Shown here: positions 6,319-13,208 of the stretch, in pieces
Position numbering within the stretch: position 1 is the stretch's first letter
Layout of the letters: every line of letters starts with the position of its first letter
NCBI GenBank assembly: GCA_021767525.1
Contig: JAASTF010000039.1
Coordinates: forward strand, 1 to 17,134
From: Paracoccaceae bacterium
GTDB lineage: Bacteria; Pseudomonadota; Alphaproteobacteria; Rhodobacterales; Rhodobacteraceae
Length of the DNA: 17,134 nucleotides
Direction: 5' to 3'
Made by a program: the position numbers and the translations under genes
The notes under the pieces: generated by a model
Database searches by the model: none
What the model was told of the DNA's origin: nothing
What the model saw: only the letters and a program-made list of their open reading frames with translations

Positions 6319-6347
6319 TTGCTCCTGCGGCACTGGCCCGCTAACAC
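6319..6347 (+). promoter_or_regulatory. Candidate promoter of glyS
   Basis: TTGCTC (6319-6324), a 17-base spacer and TAACAC (6342-6347), the same -10 hexamer and spacing as at tRNA-Leu. It lies in the 163-base gap after the DUF1206 gene and would give a leader of about 50 bases before the glyS ATG at 6404. Confidence 0.42.
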
Positions 6348-6403
6348 CCGTCCCGAACGCAACCGCGCCCCCTGTCACGCGGGGCCCTGGACTGGTGGTT
6401 TCA

Positions 6404-8662
6404 ATGCCCGATCTCCTGATCGAACTTTTTTCCGAGGAAATTCCGGCGCGGATGCAGGCGCGCGCAGCCGAGGATCTGAAGCAACGCATGACCGATGGTC
6501 TGGTCGAGGCCGGGCTGACCTATGCCGGTGCCGCCGGTTTCGCCACGCCCCGCCGCCTGGCGCTGGCGGTTCAGGGTCTGCTGGCCGAAAGCCCCACCAC
6601 GCGCGAAGAGCGCAAGGGCCCGCGCGTCGACGCGCCCGAAAAGGCGATCGAGGGCTTTCTGCGCGGCGCTGGTGTCACCAAGGACCAGCTGGAAATCCGC
6701 GACGAGAAAAAGGGCCAGGTCTATTTCGCCACCATCACGCGGCCTGGCCGCCCGGCGGCCCAGATCGTGGCCGAGGTGCTGGAAGACGTGGTGCGCAATT
6801 TCCCCTGGCCCAAGGCGATGCGCTGGGGGGCGGGCAGCCTGCGCTGGGTGCGCCCGCTGCACTCGATCCTGTGCATCCTGACCGATGACGCGGGCGAGGC
6901 CACGGTGGTGCCGCTGCAGATCGACGGGATCACGTCAGGCAACACCACCGAAGGGCACCGATTCATGGGCTCGGGGCGGTTTGCGGTCACCGGATTCGAC
7001 GATTACGCCGCGCGGCTGAAACGCGACCGCGTGATCCTGGACGCGACCGAGCGCGCCGAACACATCTGGCAAGAGGCCACCAACCTGGCCTTTGCCCAAG
7101 GTTTGCAGGTGGTCGAAGATCGCAGCCTTCTGGCCGAGGTGGCGGGGCTGGTGGAATGGCCCGTCGTTCTGATGGGCGAAATTGGGGCCGAGTTCCTGGG
7201 CCTGCCGCCCGAGGTTCTGCAAACCTCGATGAAAGAGCACCAGAAATTCTTTTCCGTGCGGAACCCCAAGACCGGCCGGATCGAGAAATTCATCACCGTC
7301 GCCAACCGCGAAACCGCCGATCACGGCGCGACGATCCTGGCGGGCAACCAAAAGGTGCTGGCCGCGCGCCTGTCGGACGCCAAGTTTTTCTGGGAAAACG
7401 ATCTGCGTGTCGCCAAGGACCGGGGCCTGACCACCTGGACCGAGCAGCTGGGCAACGTGACTTTCCACAACCAATTGGGTAGTCAGCGCGCCCGGATCGC
7501 GCGGATCGCCGCGCTGGCGCGCGAAATCGCGCCGCAGGTGGGCGCCGACCCGGATCAGGCCGCGCAGGCCGCGCAGGTGGCCAAGGCCGATCTGTCGTCG
7601 GAAATGGTATACGAATTCCCCGAGCTTCAGGGCCTGATGGGCCGCTATTACGCGCAGGCCGCCGGCCTGCCCGAGCCGGTCGCCGCCGCCTGCGAAGAGC
7701 ATTACGCGCCCCTGGGCCCGTCCGACGATGTGCCCACCGCGCCCGTATCGGTTGCCGTGGCGCTGGCCGACAAGCTGGACACGCTGACGGGCTTTTGGGC
7801 CATCGACGAAAAGCCCACCGGCAGCAAGGACCCCTATGCCCTGCGCCGCGCCGCGCTGGGTATCATCCGCATCGTGCTGGCTAACGGGCTGCGTCTGCAT
7901 CTGGATCGCTTCATCGATGGTCAGCTGCTGCGCCAGAAAATCGCGCTGAACCACGGCACGGCCAGCCAGGACGAGATCGACACGCTGGAGGAGGTGCTGG
8001 ACGAAATCGCCGATCACGGCGTGTTCGGCGCGGCCTTTCGCGCGGTGATGGACAAGCTGAAAGAGCGCAAGGATGCGCCCGACATGGCCGATGGCTCGCT
8101 GCTGGGGACGGTGGGCGACCTGGTGCCGGACCTGTCGACCGACCTGCTGGCGTTTTTCCACGACCGGCTGAAGGTGCACCTGCGCGGCGAAGGCGTGCGG
8201 CATGACGTGATCGACGCCTGCCTGACGCTGGATGGCGGCGACGACCTAGCGCTGGTCGTGCGCCGGGCCGAGGCGCTGGGCGCGTTCCTGGCGACCGAGG
8301 ATGGCGAGAACCTGGTGCAAGGCTTCAAGCGTGCGAACAACATCCTGGCCCAGGCCGAGGAAAAGGATGGCGTGGAATACAGCTTCGGCGCCGATCCGAA
8401 ATACGCCGAAACCGAGGAAGAACGCGCGCTGTTTGCGGCATTGGATGCGGCCGATGCCAAGATCGGCCCGGCAATGGCGACCGAGGATTATGCCACGGCA
8501 ATGGCCGCGATGGCCGATATGCGCGCGCCGATCGACGCGTTTTTCGAGGCGGTCCAGGTCAATGCCGAGAACCCGGTTGTGCGCCGCAACCGCCTGAACC
8601 TGCTGGCACGGATTCGGGGCATCTGCCTGGCGGTGGCCGATTTGACCAGGATCGAAGGCTAG
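6404..8662 (+). CDS. glyS: Glycyl-tRNA synthetase beta subunit
   Basis: GlyS is the 752-residue beta subunit that binds tRNA-Gly in the alpha2beta2 enzyme with GlyQ. The start MPDLLIELFSEEIPARMQ is characteristic, and I chose the ATG at 6404 over the in-frame GTG at 6395 for this reason. Family blocks include ATPRRLAL (about 49-56), the segment around FPWPKAMRWG (about 133-142), TEGHRFM, SMKEHQKFFSV (about 275-285), KVLAARLSDAKFFWENDL, and the region SSEMVYEFPELQGLMGRYYA followed by VAVALADKLDTL. The C-terminal part (about 620-750) is a DALR-type helical anticodon-binding region ending in VVRRNRLNLLARIR. No interruption or missing block was noticed. In many bacteria glyS follows glyQ directly; here two membrane-protein genes lie between them. 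Confidence 0.97.
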   Translation: MPDLLIELFSEEIPARMQARAAEDLKQRMTDGLVEAGLTYAGAAGFATPRRLALAVQGLLAESPTTREERKGPRVDAPEKAIEGFLRGAGVTKDQLEIRDEKKGQVYFATITRPGRPAAQIVAEVLEDVVRNFPWPKAMRWGAGSLRWVRPLHSILCILTDDAGEATVVPLQIDGITSGNTTEGHRFMGSGRFAVTGFDDYAARLKRDRVILDATERAEHIWQEATNLAFAQGLQVVEDRSLLAEVAGLVEWPVVLMGEIGAEFLGLPPEVLQTSMKEHQKFFSVRNPKTGRIEKFITVANRETADHGATILAGNQKVLAARLSDAKFFWENDLRVAKDRGLTTWTEQLGNVTFHNQLGSQRARIARIAALAREIAPQVGADPDQAAQAAQVAKADLSSEMVYEFPELQGLMGRYYAQAAGLPEPVAAACEEHYAPLGPSDDVPTAPVSVAVALADKLDTLTGFWAIDEKPTGSKDPYALRRAALGIIRIVLANGLRLHLDRFIDGQLLRQKIALNHGTASQDEIDTLEEVLDEIADHGVFGAAFRAVMDKLKERKDAPDMADGSLLGTVGDLVPDLSTDLLAFFHDRLKVHLRGEGVRHDVIDACLTLDGGDDLALVVRRAEALGAFLATEDGENLVQGFKRANNILAQAEEKDGVEYSFGADPKYAETEEERALFAALDAADAKIGPAMATEDYATAMAAMADMRAPIDAFFEAVQVNAENPVVRRNRLNLLARIRGICLAVADLTRIEG

Positions 8663-8684
8663 GACCCGGCTGCGCGGCTGGGCA

Positions 8685-8748
8685 GGGGGGCTCTGCCCCC
8701 CGTCCGCCTGCGGCGGCCTCCCCCCGGGATATTTCTGGAGAGAGGAAA
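8685..8748. repeat. Rhodobacterales-type intergenic hairpin repeat, copy A
   Basis: Behind glyS lie a perfect 7-bp hairpin GGGGGGC-TCT-GCCCCCC (8685-8701) and a second perfect hairpin CCGCC-TGC-GGCGG (8704-8716). A tail CCTCCCCCCGGGATATTTCTGG then AGAGAGGAAA follows. The tail resembles that of copy B near cobT. I recall similar GC-rich hairpins followed by a CCCCGGnATATTTxTGGnnAGAnGAA tail as abundant in Rhodobacterales intergenic regions. It may act as an mRNA 3' end or rho-independent-like terminator for glyS, although no T-tract follows. Confidence 0.6.
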
Positions 8749-8780
8749 CTAGGGCGCTGGCCCCGCGCTGCAAAGCGCCC

Positions 8781-8808
8781 TTGCGTTGTCGCGGGCGCGG
8801 CGTATTCT
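8781..8808 (+). promoter_or_regulatory. Candidate promoter of the PPDK-like gene
   Basis: TTGCGT (8781-8786), a 16-base spacer and TATTCT (8803-8808; four of six consensus bases). The predicted start near 8815 gives a leader of about 19 bases to the GTG at 8834 and would exclude a protein start at 8786. Confidence 0.42.
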
Positions 8809-8820
8809 GCGCGCAGACCG

Positions 8821-8826
8821 AAAGGA
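8821..8826 (+). promoter_or_regulatory. Ribosome binding site supporting a GTG start at 8834
   Basis: AAAGGA lies seven bases before GTG 8834. With the promoter just upstream it argues that translation starts at this GTG. Confidence 0.5.
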
Positions 8827-8833
8827 TGCCGCA

Positions 8834-11374
8834 GTGCAGCACGACCCGTCCCAGATCACGCTGATCACCGAAACCGCGCCGGTGGCGACCGCCACGCATG
8901 GCGGACGGGCGAAATGCCTGCAACGGCTTGTGCGGCTGGACATGCCCGTGCCCAAGACCGTGGCGCTGTCCTTCGATGCGGTGCACCGCATCGCGCAGGG
9001 CGAGATGCCGGACATGGCGGCGCTGTTGGCGCCCTTTGGCCCGTCGCCCTTGCTGTGCGTGCGCCCCTCGTCGGAAGACCCCGATTGGGGTGGGCCCGGC
9101 GCGATCCTGAATATCGGCATGAACGACGCGCAATATGTCGAGCTGTCGGATCGCATCGGGCAAGAGGCCGCGGCGCGGCTTTATATGCGCTTTGTGCAGG
9201 CCTATGCGATCCACGTCGCCCGGCTGGACCCGGACGAGTTCGAACATGTGGTCGATGACGGTGCCGAGGGGTTGAGCCAGGTTCTGGCCGCCTATGAGGA
9301 AGAAACCGAAGAGGAATTTCCCCAGGATCCGGCCGTGCAGCTGGCCGAGGTGCTGCGTTCGATGGCGCGGGCGTGGGAGGGCACGACGGCCCGCCTGCTA
9401 CGCCAGGCCAAGGGCGCGCCGGCGGATGCGGGGCTGGGCCTTGTGGTGCAGGAAATGGCACTGGGCCTGGGGCAGGGCGAGTGCGGCTCGGGCGTGATCC
9501 AGCTGGTCGACAGCACCACCGGCGCGCCGCGCATCATCGGCCGGTACCTGCGCCAAAGCCAGGGCCGTGACGCGCTGGCCCGCCGCGAAGAGGCGCTGTT
9601 CCTGGAGCGCGACGCGCGCGGCCCCAGCCTGGAAGAGCTGGCGCCCGATGCCTTTGCCGAGCTGAAGCGCATGACCGCGCTGATGCGCACCCGGCTGCGC
9701 GAGGAAATGCAGGCCGAATTCACCATCGAAAACGGCGTGGTGCATATCCTGGATGGGGTGCGCGTGGGCCGCAGCGCCCGCGCGGCGGTGCGGATCGCGG
9801 TGCAACTGGCCGAGGACAAGATCATCCCGCGCGAAGAGGCGCTGTTGCGGGTCGAGCCGCGCGCGCTGAACGAATTGCTGCACCGCCAGGTCGATCCCGA
9901 GGCCAAACGCGACGTGCTGGCCACCGGTATCGCCGCCAGCCCCGGCGCGGCCAGCGGCAAGATCGTGTTCTCGGCAGCCGAGGCGCAGGCCAGCGCCGCG
10001 CGCGGCGAGCCTTGCGTGCTGGTGCGCCGGGAAACCAGCCCCGAGGACATTCGCGGCATGCACGCCGCCGTTGCCGTTCTGACCGAGCGCGGCGGCATGA
10101 CCAGCCATGCGGCGGTGATCGGGCGTGGCATGGGCCTGCCCTGCGTGGTGGGGGCGAGCGATTTCAAGTTCCACGTCCGGCGCAAACTGCTGGTCGCGCC
10201 CGACGGGCGCGAGCTGCGCCAGGGCGACGTGGTGACGGTGGATGGCACCAATGGCCAGGTTCTGGCCGGCGAGCCCGCGATGATCGAGGCGGCCGAGGAT
10301 GACGCGCTGATCACTCTGATGACCTGGGCCGACGAGGTGCGCGACATCGGCGTGCGCGCCAATGCCGATACCCCCGCGGACGCCCAGACTGCGCGCAATT
10401 TCAAGGCGCAGGGCATCGGGCTGTGCCGGACCGAGCACATGTTCTTCGAGGCCGACCGCCTGACCGTGATGCGCGAGATGATCTTTGCCGATACCTCGCC
10501 CGACCGGGCCGCGGCGCTGGACCGTCTCTTGCCAATGCAGCGCGCCGATTTCATCGAGCTGTTCCGCATCATGCAGGGCCAGCCGGTCTGTATCCGCCTG
10601 TTCGACCCGCCGTTGCACGAATTCCTGCCCTCGGACCGTGCCGGGCACCGCGAACTGGCCGAGGCGCTGGACCTGCCGCTGTCCGACGTGACCCGCCGGG
10701 TCGAGGCGCTGGGCGAATACAACCCCATGCTGGGGATGCGGGGCGTGCGCCTGGGTATCACCGTGCCGGAAATCTACGACATGCAGGCCCGCGCCATTTT
10801 CGAGGCCACGATCGAGGCCAGCCGCGAGGGCGACCCGGTGGTGCCCGAGATCATGATCCCGCTGGTCAGCGCCCGGCGCGAGGTCGAACTGGTGAAAACC
10901 CGCATCGATGCGGTGGCCGCCGCGGTGCGCACCGAAACCGGGCAGACATTCACCTACCGGCTGGGTGTGATGGTCGAAACGCCGCGCGCCGCGCTGCGTG
11001 CCGCCGAGATCGCGCCGCATACCGCGTTTCTGTCCTTCGGCACGAACGACCTGACGCAGATGACCTATGGTTTGTCGCGCGACGATGCGGGGCGATTCAT
11101 GTCGACCTATGTGCAAAAGGGCGTGTTTCCCGAAGACCCGTTTCACACGCTGGACCAGGACGGGGTGGGCGAATTGTTGCAGATCGGGGCCGAACGCGGA
11201 CGCGCGGCGCGCGCCGATGTGATGCTGTCGATCTGCGGCGAACATGGCGGCAACCCCGAATCAATCGCCTTCTGCCGGGCGGCCGGATTCGATTATGTTT
11301 CTTGTTCGCCGTTCCGCGTGCCGGTGGCGCGTCTTGCCGCAGCCCAATTGGCCGTGCGGGACAAGATCGGGTAG
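8834..11374 (+). CDS. ppdK-like: Pyruvate phosphate dikinase-like protein with altered ATP site
   Basis: The 846-residue protein has PPDK architecture: an N-terminal ATP-grasp-like domain (1-345), a central phosphohistidine domain (about 360-490) and a C-terminal PEP/pyruvate TIM barrel (about 505-846). The last two parts look complete. The swivelling His is His425 in GGMTSHAAVIGRGMG. The PEP site has Arg532 (GLCRTEHMF), Arg588 (IRLFDPPLHEF), Glu715 (VMVETPRAAL), Asn738 (FGTNDLTQMT) and Cys801 (CGEHGGNPES). The N-terminal domain is divergent. The GGKGANL loop reads GGRAKCL. The VRSGA-SMPGMMDT stretch reads VRPSSEDPDWGGPGA. The FTRNPSTGE and QGEDVVAG blocks are lost, and LQTRNGKR reads LDGVRVGR. 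Canonical PPDK is about 875-890 residues and interconverts pyruvate, ATP and phosphate with PEP, AMP and pyrophosphate. Whether this one does so is uncertain. Confidence 0.85.
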   Translation: MQHDPSQITLITETAPVATATHGGRAKCLQRLVRLDMPVPKTVALSFDAVHRIAQGEMPDMAALLAPFGPSPLLCVRPSSEDPDWGGPGAILNIGMNDAQYVELSDRIGQEAAARLYMRFVQAYAIHVARLDPDEFEHVVDDGAEGLSQVLAAYEEETEEEFPQDPAVQLAEVLRSMARAWEGTTARLLRQAKGAPADAGLGLVVQEMALGLGQGECGSGVIQLVDSTTGAPRIIGRYLRQSQGRDALARREEALFLERDARGPSLEELAPDAFAELKRMTALMRTRLREEMQAEFTIENGVVHILDGVRVGRSARAAVRIAVQLAEDKIIPREEALLRVEPRALNELLHRQVDPEAKRDVLATGIAASPGAASGKIVFSAAEAQASAARGEPCVLVRRETSPEDIRGMHAAVAVLTERGGMTSHAAVIGRGMGLPCVVGASDFKFHVRRKLLVAPDGRELRQGDVVTVDGTNGQVLAGEPAMIEAAEDDALITLMTWADEVRDIGVRANADTPADAQTARNFKAQGIGLCRTEHMFFEADRLTVMREMIFADTSPDRAAALDRLLPMQRADFIELFRIMQGQPVCIRLFDPPLHEFLPSDRAGHRELAEALDLPLSDVTRRVEALGEYNPMLGMRGVRLGITVPEIYDMQARAIFEATIEASREGDPVVPEIMIPLVSARREVELVKTRIDAVAAAVRTETGQTFTYRLGVMVETPRAALRAAEIAPHTAFLSFGTNDLTQMTYGLSRDDAGRFMSTYVQKGVFPEDPFHTLDQDGVGELLQIGAERGRAARADVMLSICGEHGGNPESIAFCRAAGFDYVSCSPFRVPVARLAAAQLAVRDKIG

Positions 11375-11433
11375 GGCGCCCGCGCACCGCCGCTAAACCC
11401 TGCGTTCTGCGCCGTGCCATGCGCCTGGCGCAA

Positions 11434-11466
11434 CCCGGCCCTTCGGGCGCCGGGCTGGACGTTTTG
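11434..11466 (+). terminator. Possible terminator behind the PPDK-like gene
   Basis: CCCGGC (11434-11439) pairs with GCCGGG (11449-11454) around an inner CC-TTC-GG turn. GTTTTG follows at 11461-11466. It lies 60 bases after the stop and just before the candidate sleB promoter. The T-tract is short and offset from the stem by six bases. Confidence 0.35.
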
Positions 11467-11483
11467 CTAAAATTCTGCATAAA
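11456..11483 (+). promoter_or_regulatory. Candidate promoter of the SleB-type hydrolase gene
   Basis: TGGACG (11456-11461), a 16-base A/T-rich spacer and CATAAA (11478-11483). The A/T-rich patch at 11461-11485 stands out from its surroundings. The predicted leader is about 30 bases to the ATG at 11522. Confidence 0.35.
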
Positions 11484-11521
11484 AGCCCGGATTTCCGCCA
11501 ATCGGTTTGCGAGGAAAGATC

Positions 11522-12139
11522 ATGTTGCGTGTTGTTTTGAGTGTGCTTGCCATCGCGCTGGCCGGGGGCGCGGCGGCTGAACCGTCGCTGGAACAGGTCA
11601 TCCGGATGGAACAGCAGGCCCTGGCCCGCTTGCCCGCCGATCGTCTGGATGCGCTGCTTAGCCGTCCGCAAAGCGCCGGTGGCATCACTTACAGCCGTGA
11701 CTGGGTCGATAGCCTGCCCCGCGCCAAGGGTGGCAAAGAGTGGCAGTGCCTGGCCGAGGCCCTCTATTTCGAGGCGCGCGGCGAAACCGTGAAGGGCCAG
11801 TTCGCGGTGGCCGAGGTCATCATGAACCGCGTCGACAGCCCGAATTATCCCGACAGCGTCTGCGGCGTGGTGCACCAGGGCACGGGGCGCAAATACGCCT
11901 GCCAGTTCACCTATACCTGCGATGGCCACAAAGAGGTCATCAACGAACCCGCCGCCTATGACCGCGTGGCCAAGGTGGCCAAGCTGATGGTCAACGGCGC
12001 GCCGCGCATCCTGACCCAGGGCGCCACCCATTATCACACCACCGCCGTCAGCCCGCGTTGGGCGCGCAAGTTCCCGCGCACCGCGCGCTATGGCGTGCAC
12101 CTGTTCTATCGCCACCCCCGCGAGGTGGTGCAGAACTAA
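11522..12139 (+). CDS. Secreted SleB-type cell wall hydrolase
   Basis: This 205-residue protein has a signal peptide (MLRVVLSVLAIALAGGAAA, cut before Glu20). A Hydrolase_2 (SleB/CwlJ) domain follows from about residue 72 to the end. Family hallmarks are the WQCLAEALYFEARGE motif (74-88) with the probable catalytic Glu84, GQFAVAEVIMNRVDSPNYPD (92-111), VCGVVHQG, and the CQFTYTCDG segment (127-135). The family cleaves peptidoglycan glycan strands. In spore formers it opens the cortex, and in alphaproteobacteria it is presumed to remodel the cell wall in the periplasm. Residues 20-70 form a helical linker. GAGGAAAG sits four bases or so upstream of the ATG and supports this start over an in-frame TTG at 11507. 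Cys76, Cys114, Cys127 and Cys133 could form disulphides. Confidence 0.92.
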   Translation: MLRVVLSVLAIALAGGAAAEPSLEQVIRMEQQALARLPADRLDALLSRPQSAGGITYSRDWVDSLPRAKGGKEWQCLAEALYFEARGETVKGQFAVAEVIMNRVDSPNYPDSVCGVVHQGTGRKYACQFTYTCDGHKEVINEPAAYDRVAKVAKLMVNGAPRILTQGATHYHTTAVSPRWARKFPRTARYGVHLFYRHPREVVQN

Positions 12140-12183
12140 GCGGCGCATCTGCCGCAAATGGGCCGCGCGGTGCCGCGCATGGG

Positions 12184-12212
12184 GTGTCACGCCGCGCCGC
12201 CCGGGTTAGGGT
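12184..12212 (+). promoter_or_regulatory. Weak candidate promoter of folB
   Basis: GTGTCA (12184-12189) and TAGGGT (12207-12212) with a 17-base spacer lie in the 110-base gap before folB. The -10 is poor. The gap begins with a small GCGGC-GCATCT-GCCGC hairpin (12140-12155) directly behind the hydrolase stop. Confidence 0.2.
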
Positions 12213-12249
12213 GCGCGCGACAACAGGACCATCCAGGGGCGCCGCCACC

Positions 12250-13170
12250 ATGACCAACGAAATCAAATGGGCCTTTGCGCACCCGTCCGAGCGCGCCGCC
12301 GCCACAGCCGGTGACAGGCCGCTGGATCGCATTTCGCTGCGCGATCATATCGTCGAGGTCGAAATCGGCGCTTTCCAGGCCGAGCGGGGCACCACGCAGC
12401 GCATCTGCTTCAACGTCGTGGTCGAGGTGACGCCGGTTGAAAACATCCTGGATGACGATGTCGACACGATCCTGTCCTATGACAAGGTGACCGAGGCCAT
12501 CGCCCACGAGCTGGCCGAAGAGCGGCTGAACCTGTTGGAAACCCTGGCCGAAAAGGTGGCCGAGCGCATCCTGACCGAGCCCCAGGCGCTGCGCGTTTTC
12601 GTGCGGATCGAAAAGCTGGATCGCGGCCCCGGCGCGCTGGGGGTGGAAATCGTGCGCGCGCGCAAGGATATGAAGCCCCGCCGCGTGGCCGAGGACAAGC
12701 CGCACCCGCAAGTGGTGTACCTGTCGAACGCCGCCATCGCCTCGGACAACCTTGGCGCCTGGATCGACCAGCTTGAGGCCGAGCATCGACCCACCATCAT
12801 CTGCGTGGGCCCCGCCGACGCGCCAGCACCGCAGTCGGCGCATCCCTTGGCGCAACGGCGGATCGACCTGTTGGCCATCGAACAGAACGCCTGGGTTCTG
12901 GCCGGGCGCGATCCGCGCTGCGTGGTGGTAAACTCGCGCACGGAACTGGATTGGTCGATGCGGCACGATCAGATCAGCGTCTGGGCGCCGTCGAAAATCG
13001 TGCTGGACGCGGTTGATGGCCCTTCGGCCAGCCCGCGTGACGCGCTGGCGCTGGTACTGTGGTTCGCCCGCTTCATGGAGGCGGCGGACATGCTGGTGAT
13101 CGGCGAAGACCTGCCCGACGCGCCCGACCTGCCTCTGCGCGCCGTGGCCACCGACGTGACCGTGATCTGA
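12250..13170 (+). CDS. folB: Dihydroneopterin aldolase with extra C-terminal domain
   Basis: FolB splits dihydroneopterin into 6-hydroxymethyl-dihydropterin and glycolaldehyde in folate synthesis. The FolB domain occupies about residues 25-140 of 306. The family pattern is seen in LRDHIVEVEIGAFQAERGTT (Glu45), SYDKVTEAIAHEL (77-89), LLETLAEKVAERIL (95-108, Glu97) and VFVRIEKLDRGPGALGVEI (116-134). Lys122 sits at the position of the family's catalytic Lys. Ordinary FolB is about 120 residues. Here about 155 further residues follow (VVYLSNAAIASDNLGAWIDQ, RPTIICVGPADAP, WVLAGRDPRCVVVNSRTELD, LALVLWFARFMEAADMLVIG), looking like an alternating beta/alpha domain I cannot name. An AGGGG lies ten bases upstream of the ATG. 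folP follows after 38 bases, so the two are probably an operon. Confidence 0.93.
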   Translation: MTNEIKWAFAHPSERAAATAGDRPLDRISLRDHIVEVEIGAFQAERGTTQRICFNVVVEVTPVENILDDDVDTILSYDKVTEAIAHELAEERLNLLETLAEKVAERILTEPQALRVFVRIEKLDRGPGALGVEIVRARKDMKPRRVAEDKPHPQVVYLSNAAIASDNLGAWIDQLEAEHRPTIICVGPADAPAPQSAHPLAQRRIDLLAIEQNAWVLAGRDPRCVVVNSRTELDWSMRHDQISVWAPSKIVLDAVDGPSASPRDALALVLWFARFMEAADMLVIGEDLPDAPDLPLRAVATDVTVI

Positions 13171-13208
13171 CCCTTGCAACCACGCGCCCGATGGGCGACA
13201 GGGGCGCC

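Noticed and set aside
6935..8203. A 422-codon minus-strand open frame opposite glyS
   Set aside because: It is a shadow frame; glyS is intact and recognisable along the whole stretch.
9398..11245. A 615-codon minus-strand open frame opposite the PPDK-like gene
   Set aside because: The composition is His/Gln/Gly-rich without motifs; the plus strand frame is clearly a dikinase family member.
12241..12253. GCCGCCACCATGA around the folB start looks like a eukaryotic Kozak sequence
   Set aside because: The gene and all its neighbours are bacterial. The match is chance in GC-rich DNA, and an AGGGG lies upstream.
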